Origin: CATQHD01 sp965243165
GTDB taxonomy: Bacteria; Actinomycetota; Acidimicrobiia; Spongiisociales; Spongiisociaceae
Direction: 5' to 3'
Assembly (NCBI GenBank): GCA_965243165.1
Contig: OZ251535.1
Span: 2,728,001 to 2,792,000, forward strand
Length of the DNA: 64,000 nucleotides
A program made the translations under genes and the position numbers. This document shows, in pieces, positions 59,876 through 64,000 of the stretch; position 1 is the first letter of the stretch; each line of letters opens with the position of its first letter. The notes beneath the pieces were generated by a model. It did not search any database. It had not been told where the DNA came from and was given only the letters and a program-made list of their open reading frames with translations.

Positions 59876-61093
59876 TTGGCAGGAGCCGCAGGCTCGGCCG
59901 CGCCCGCCTCGGGCTTGGACCCCTCCGGCTCGAACGGCGCCTTTCCGGACGGTGTTCAGACCGCCCCTCCGTCTGGGAACCACCCGATGGAAACCCATCC
60001 GGCGGACGTCCCCGCCCCGGCCCCGGCCGTCTCCGAGCCCCGCTCCTTCACCATCGCCGCCACCGGCGACCTCCTGATCCATGGGCCGGTCGCCGACCGG
60101 GCCCGCACCGAAGAGGGATGGGACTTCACCCCCATGTTCGAAAGGGTCGCCCCCATCCTGCGCGCCGCCGACCTGGCCTTGTGCCATGTCGAATCGCCGA
60201 TGTCCCTCGACAACACCCGGCTCTCCTACTACCCCCGCTTCCGGGTCCCCACCCAGCTGGCCGAGGCGGTCCGCGATGCGGGCTACGACAGCTGTTCGCT
60301 CGCCTCCAACCACGCCTTCGACCGGGGCTTGGACAGCGTCAGAGGAATGGTTGGGTCGCTCGACCGGGCCGGGGTGGCCCGCACGGGGGCGGCGCGCTCC
60401 CCGGCGGAACGGAAGCGGCTCAACCTGCTCCGGGTGAACGGCGCCTTCGCGGCCCACCTCTCCTACACATACGGTCTGAACACCGGACCTCTGCCCGCCG
60501 GGATGGACCATCTCGTCAACCTGGCGGACGAAGCCGCCGTCCTAGACGAGGCCCGCAGAGCCAGGGCGGCGGGGGCGCACTTCGTAATCCTCTCGCTCCA
60601 CTGGGGAAACGAATACAGCCGCCGCCCCAGCGCCTACCAGACCCGCCTGGGCGCCCGGCTGCTGTCCTCTCCCGACATCGACCTCATCCTCGGCCACCAC
60701 GCCCACGTCGTGCAGCCGGTGGCCGAGATCGACGGGGAGTACCTCGCATACGGGCTGGGAAACTTCCTGTCCAACCAATCCCGCCTGAGGTGCCGGAGCT
60801 GCCCTCTCGGCGCCCAGGACGGAGTGATTCTCCATTTCACCGTGACCGAAGATCCGGCCGCCGGACGGTGGCGCGTGAGCGCCGTCTCGCACACCCCCAC
60901 CCGGGTAGACCCGGCGGCCTTCGAGATCGTCGACGCCACCGCCCCCGCCCACCCGAAGGAGCGGAGGTCGCTGGCGGCGTCGGCGAAGCGGACAGCCGCC
61001 GCGCTGAGCGCCCTGGGAACACCGGTTCCAATCCATATACGGCCCATGAACCCCATCGACCCCTGCTGGCTGCATAGTTGCTATTTGCCCTGA
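59876..61093 (+). CDS. CapA family poly-gamma-glutamate/metallophosphatase-like protein, exported
   Basis: A calcineurin-like fold protein related to PgsA/CapA: FTIAATGDLLIHGPVADRA, LCHVESPMS, SLASNHAFDRGLDSVRGMV, ILSLHWGNEYSRRPSAYQTRLGARLL, ILGHHAHVVQPV, YGLGNFLSNQ. The signal sequence (FRTACLLIALAGAAGSAA) begins upstream of the first TTG (59876), and no ATG or GTG lies in frame before it, so the true start is uncertain (possibly a CTG near 59798). It follows the nucleotidase by about 140 bp. The specific role is unknown. Confidence 0.75.
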   Translation: MAGAAGSAAPASGLDPSGSNGAFPDGVQTAPPSGNHPMETHPADVPAPAPAVSEPRSFTIAATGDLLIHGPVADRARTEEGWDFTPMFERVAPILRAADLALCHVESPMSLDNTRLSYYPRFRVPTQLAEAVRDAGYDSCSLASNHAFDRGLDSVRGMVGSLDRAGVARTGAARSPAERKRLNLLRVNGAFAAHLSYTYGLNTGPLPAGMDHLVNLADEAAVLDEARRARAAGAHFVILSLHWGNEYSRRPSAYQTRLGARLLSSPDIDLILGHHAHVVQPVAEIDGEYLAYGLGNFLSNQSRLRCRSCPLGAQDGVILHFTVTEDPAAGRWRVSAVSHTPTRVDPAAFEIVDATAPAHPKERRSLAASAKRTAAALSALGTPVPIHIRPMNPIDPCWLHSCYLP

Positions 61094-61175
61094 TAGAGCC
61101 GGGTGAACTGTCCCTATATGTACGGCTCCCCGGTCGGCCGCTGGGAACCAAACGCGGCGCAGGCCCCGCCGCCGG

Positions 61176-61808
61176 TCAGAGCCGAAGGTCGATGTCGACC
61201 CGGACGGATTCGCCCAAGCGCCGAAGAGAGGTGATCCGCACCGGGGCTGCCTCCTCCAAAGTGCTCCAGTTCCCCCCGAACAGGGGGGCGCCCACCCCCC
61301 CGGCCAGGAGCGGGCCGTAGTAGAGGACGCCTCGGTCGATCAGCCCGGCGTCGAGGAAGGAGCGGAACAGGCGGGCGCCCCCCTCCACCAGGATTCTTTC
61401 CAACCCGAGGGACCCCAACTCGGACAGTCCAGCCTCCAGGTCCACCGCCCCGCCCGCCGCGGCGGGGGCTTCGACCACCAGGCCCGGTGCGTCGAGGGAG
61501 CGGGGCGCCAGGACGACGGGATCGCGCCCGAACAGCCGGGCCTGCGCCGGCAGCGGCTTCCGGCCGGCTGCTATCACCGGCCTGGGCCGGCTGACGGCCG
61601 CCATCTCCTCGGGATCCAGCCGGACGGTCAGCAGGGGGTCGTCGGCCCGCACGGTGCCCGCCCCCACCATCACCGCATCCACCGAAGCCCGGAGTCGGTG
61701 GGCGTCCCGGCGCGCCTCGGGCGAACTGATCCACTGGGAGGTTCCATCGGCGGCGGCCAGCTGGCCGTCGAGGGTGAGGGCCGCCTTCAGGATGACCGTG
61801 GGCCGCAT
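61176..61808 (-). CDS. RibD C-terminal/dihydrofolate-reductase-like family protein
   Basis: A 210-residue protein matching the reductase half of RibD: VILKAALTLDGQLAAADGTSQWIS, RRDAHRLRASVDAVMVGAGTVRADDPLLTVR, LERILVEGGARLFRSFLDAGLIDR. It lacks the deaminase domain. It could be a pyrimidine reductase of riboflavin synthesis or another NADPH reductase. The start at 61808 (MRPTVILKAALTLDG) matches the fold start. Confidence 0.85.
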   Translation of the reverse strand: MRPTVILKAALTLDGQLAAADGTSQWISSPEARRDAHRLRASVDAVMVGAGTVRADDPLLTVRLDPEEMAAVSRPRPVIAAGRKPLPAQARLFGRDPVVLAPRSLDAPGLVVEAPAAAGGAVDLEAGLSELGSLGLERILVEGGARLFRSFLDAGLIDRGVLYYGPLLAGGVGAPLFGGNWSTLEEAAPVRITSLRRLGESVRVDIDLRL

Positions 61809-62015
61809 GCCCCGGAGCGTACCGCCCTTCGGTCGAACGGCGCACACCGCTCTCGGATATCACCGCCGGTACACTGCTTGCCGTTCCGACCGATCGACCG
61901 CGAGGAGTCCTCCGATGCCGCCCTGCGTTTCCTCGGCCGGCTGGTTCCATCGGTGCGGGCGCCCTTCGTCCGGTCTGTGCACTGCACCGAACACCGGCAT
62001 CGATACGGCCGCCGG

Positions 62016-62462
62016 ATGACGGCCTCCGGCCTCGATTGCACAGGGGACGAAGTCGTCCTGAGGATGGCCGAGGCTTACCTCGAGGTCGTCGGGCGGTACC
62101 GGCAATTGGTCTATGACCCGCCCCCGGACACCCGCCTCGACGACGACATCACCGGCGCCGCCGCCCTCGCCATATTCTTGGGGCGCCTGTACGGCAAGCC
62201 TGACGACGCCCCGCTCATCGACCACATCGGCCACCTCGACCAAGCCGGCGAAGCGTGGGAGGCCGCGTACTACGGGTTCATCGAATGCTTGGAGCGGGCA
62301 GGGCTGGACGCGGCCGCCGCCATCGCCGGGCCGCCGGAGTCGGACCACGGACCGATCGCCGTCATCGAATGCACCGTCGAGGCCGTTGGCCGGGTTCTGT
62401 TCGAGGTACTCGGTCAGCTGATAGACGAATCCATCGACCCTCTGAACGAAGGGGTCGTCTGA
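62016..62462 (+). CDS. Hypothetical protein of 148 residues
   Basis: An acidic helical protein (MAEAYLEVVGRYRQLVYDPPP ... AALAIFLGRLYG ... AVGRVLFEVLGQLIDESIDPL) with no signal, membrane segment or metal motif. I do not recognise it. The ATG at 62016 is chosen; ATG 62063 and upstream GTG codons are alternatives. It lies between two minus-strand genes and has typical high-GC coding bias. Confidence 0.55.
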   Translation: MTASGLDCTGDEVVLRMAEAYLEVVGRYRQLVYDPPPDTRLDDDITGAAALAIFLGRLYGKPDDAPLIDHIGHLDQAGEAWEAAYYGFIECLERAGLDAAAAIAGPPESDHGPIAVIECTVEAVGRVLFEVLGQLIDESIDPLNEGVV

Positions 62463-62494
62463 CCCGCGCTGCTCGGGGAACGGCTCAGCTCGGC

Positions 62495-63022
62495 TCAGCG
62501 CCGGGCGGCGGCGCGCTCGTGGTCGAGGAGGTAACGCTTACGGTCCAGGCCTCCGCCGTAACCGTGCAGCTTTCCGTTGGCGGCCACCACCCGGTGGCAG
62601 GGAAGGACGATCGAAATCGGGTTGGCGCCCAGCGCCCGCCCGGTTGCTCTGGCCGCCTTGGGGCTGCCGGCCAGGGCCGCTGTGTCCCCGTAGGTGCGCA
62701 CCTCGCCCATGGGGATGGAGGCGGCGGCGTCCAGCACCCGCCCCTGGAAAGGGGTGATCAAGGAGCGGTCCAGGGGGGGCGGGGGCGGCGGACTGCCGCG
62801 GAAGTAGCCGTCCAGCCAGGAACGCACCTCCTCCAAGGCCGAAGGGAGATGGACGATGTCCGGGGTCACCTCGGCCGCAACCGACCGCAGCAACCCCTCT
62901 GCGCCGCCGTCCTCGAAGCCCAAGGCCAGCAGGCCCCGGGCGGTAACCACCGCCGTCAGGGGGCCGATCGGCGAAGGCGCCTCCCCGTAGGCGGCCCGGG
63001 CCTCCCCCGGCCCCTTATCCAA
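62495..63022 (-). CDS. ogt: Methylated-DNA-protein-cysteine methyltransferase
   Basis: Suicide DNA repair protein that removes O6-alkyl groups from guanine. 175 residues with the catalytic IVLPCHRVVAANGKLHGYGGGLDRKRYLLDHE and the HTH segment TPFQGRVLDAAASIPMGEVRTYGD. A TTG start at 63022 overlaps the argD stop by 8 nt. Confidence 0.93.
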   Translation of the reverse strand: MDKGPGEARAAYGEAPSPIGPLTAVVTARGLLALGFEDGGAEGLLRSVAAEVTPDIVHLPSALEEVRSWLDGYFRGSPPPPPPLDRSLITPFQGRVLDAAASIPMGEVRTYGDTAALAGSPKAARATGRALGANPISIVLPCHRVVAANGKLHGYGGGLDRKRYLLDHERAAARR

Positions 63023-64000
63023 GGGAGGCCTCGAACTTGGACACCGCCTCGTCCACCTCTTCGGGGGTGATGACCAAGGGCGGGGCGAAGCGCACGGTGT
63101 CGGGGGTAACGTTGTTGACCAGCAGACCGTTGCCCCTGGCGGCCTCGGTTGCTTCGGCGGAGCGGGGAGAATCCAGCACCGCCCCGATCAGCAGGCCGCG
63201 GCCCCTCACCGCAGTCACTCCTTTCACGGCCTTCAGGCGGGCCTCGAGCTGCGCCCCCCGCTCCAGGGAGTTGGCCAGCAGGCCCCGAACCTCGATCTCG
63301 TCGAGGACCGCCAGGGCCGCCGCCGTTATCACCGGCCCGCCCCCGAAGGTGGTGGCGTGGTCGCCGTAGTCGAAGGCCGCCGCCCGCTCCGAGGCCAGGC
63401 AGGCGCCGATCGGCAGCCCGTTGGCCAGCGCCTTGGCCAGGGTGGCGATGTCCGGAGCAACCCCCAGCTGCTGCCAGGAGAACCACGAGCCGGTGCGCCC
63501 CAGACCGGCTTGGACGTCATCGAAGATCAGCAGTGCGTCGCGCTCGTCGCACAGCGCCCGGAGCTCCTGCAGGTAGCCGGCGTCCAAGGGCACCACCCCG
63601 CCCTCCCCCTGGGTGGTCTCGGCCAGCACCGCCGCCGTCTCCGGCCCGACCGCTTCGGCGGCGGCGTCGATGTCGCCGGGCGGAACCTGTCTGAAGCCCG
63701 GAGGGAGCGGGGCGAACACCTCCTGCTTGTGCGGCTGGCCGGTGGCGGCCAGGGCGGCCAGGGTGCGTCCGTGGAACGAATCGAGCAGCGACACCACCTC
63801 GTAACAGCCGGGGCCGCGCCGCTTCTGGCCCCACCGCCGGGCGAGCTTGATGGCCGCCTCGTTGGCGGTGGCGCCGCAGTTGGCGAAGAAGACCCGGTCC
63901 AGTCCGGAGAGGGCCGTGAGCCGCTCGGCCAGCTCCACTTGGGGGACCGTGTAGTAGAGGTTCGATACATGCACCAGCCGGGTCAGCTGGCGGGCGGCCG
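63015..64000 (-). CDS. argD: Acetylornithine aminotransferase (partial, start beyond window)
   Basis: A class III PLP aminotransferase of arginine synthesis. The visible part (about 328 residues, with the frame open to the window end) has FFANCGATANEAAIKLARRWGQ, SFHGRTLAALAATGQ, ETTQGEGGVVPL, LLIFDDVQAGLGRTGSWFSWQ, and the PLP Lys in DIATLAKALANGLPIG. It may also serve in lysine synthesis as succinyldiaminopimelate aminotransferase. Co-transcribed with ogt. Confidence 0.92.
   Translation of the reverse strand, partial: AARQLTRLVHVSNLYYTVPQVELAERLTALSGLDRVFFANCGATANEAAIKLARRWGQKRRGPGCYEVVSLLDSFHGRTLAALAATGQPHKQEVFAPLPPGFRQVPPGDIDAAAEAVGPETAAVLAETTQGEGGVVPLDAGYLQELRALCDERDALLIFDDVQAGLGRTGSWFSWQQLGVAPDIATLAKALANGLPIGACLASERAAAFDYGDHATTFGGGPVITAAALAVLDEIEVRGLLANSLERGAQLEARLKAVKGVTAVRGRGLLIGAVLDSPRSAEATEAARGNGLLVNNVTPDTVRFAPPLVITPEEVDEAVSKFEASLG

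Noticed and set aside
1..64000. CRISPR arrays, rRNA genes, complete insertion sequences
   Set aside because: No regularly spaced direct repeats, rRNA signatures or transposase genes were recognised.

Overview
The window reads as a chromosomal segment of a high-GC Gram-positive (Actinomycetota), probably an Acidimicrobiia-like lineage. The evidence is a very G+C-rich backbone, two WhiB proteins, a bacterial Ku, a DUF3107 protein, a GuaB3-type IMP dehydrogenase paralogue, a DUF222/13E12-type HNH protein, an Arg-rich Rho insertion and many genes whose -10 box lies about 6 nt before the start codon (leaderless transcription). The class-level placement is inference.

Layout. 1-0.85 kb: the end of a small gene, cut by a 662-bp repeat with inverted ends. 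0.85-5.5 kb: guaA/guaB3, a CPBP protease, trpS. 5.8-7.4 kb: HNH protein. 7.6-10.3 kb: citramalate synthase (cimA) behind a leader peptide with three consecutive Ile codons and a terminator, then a HisN-like phosphatase. 10.4-16.4 kb: a two-gene type III-like restriction-modification system preceded by a C13 tract. 16.4-21.7 kb: oxidoreductase, Nudix, GNAT, single and tandem excisionase-like HTH proteins, MFS transporter, infA. 21.9-24.8 kb: a vapB antitoxin whose vapC partner is gone, abutting an A+T-rich XamI-like type II restriction-modification island. 24.8-29 kb: prfA, DUF1385, rpmE, rho. 29.3-33.3 kb: lysA-hom-thrC operon. 33.4-36.3 kb: tRNA-Arg, a candidate structured RNA, ku, DUF3107, whiB, LysM protein. 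36.3-44 kb: yjbQ, prs, glmU, tRNA-Gln, ispE-rsmA-tatD-rsmI and a lipoprotein that looks like a catalytically dead metallopeptidase. 44-52.6 kb: succinate-semialdehyde-type dehydrogenase, phosphosugar mutase with two secreted or anchored proteins, and a proline-racemase-family/D-amino-acid oxidase pair fitting hydroxyproline catabolism. 52.7-57.6 kb: another short repeat copy, a frameshifted surface-protein remnant, whiB, mscS, alaX, MaoC, proA. 57.8-64 kb: a LysM-tailed nucleotidase, CapA-like protein, RibD-C reductase, ogt and partial argD.

Themes. Most core genes are tightly packed with ATGA/GTGA overlaps. The accessory content is two restriction-modification systems, an orphan antitoxin and a dispersed non-coding repeat family (four copies) whose ends form a roughly 20-bp inverted repeat and begin with CTAG; at two sites the repeat end supplies the stop codon of the neighbouring gene. 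The most distinctive regulatory signals are the Ile-codon attenuator before cimA, the homopolymer tract before the type III restriction gene, and a very long inverted repeat inside its methyltransferase gene. No CRISPR array, rRNA, complete insertion sequence or prophage was seen.
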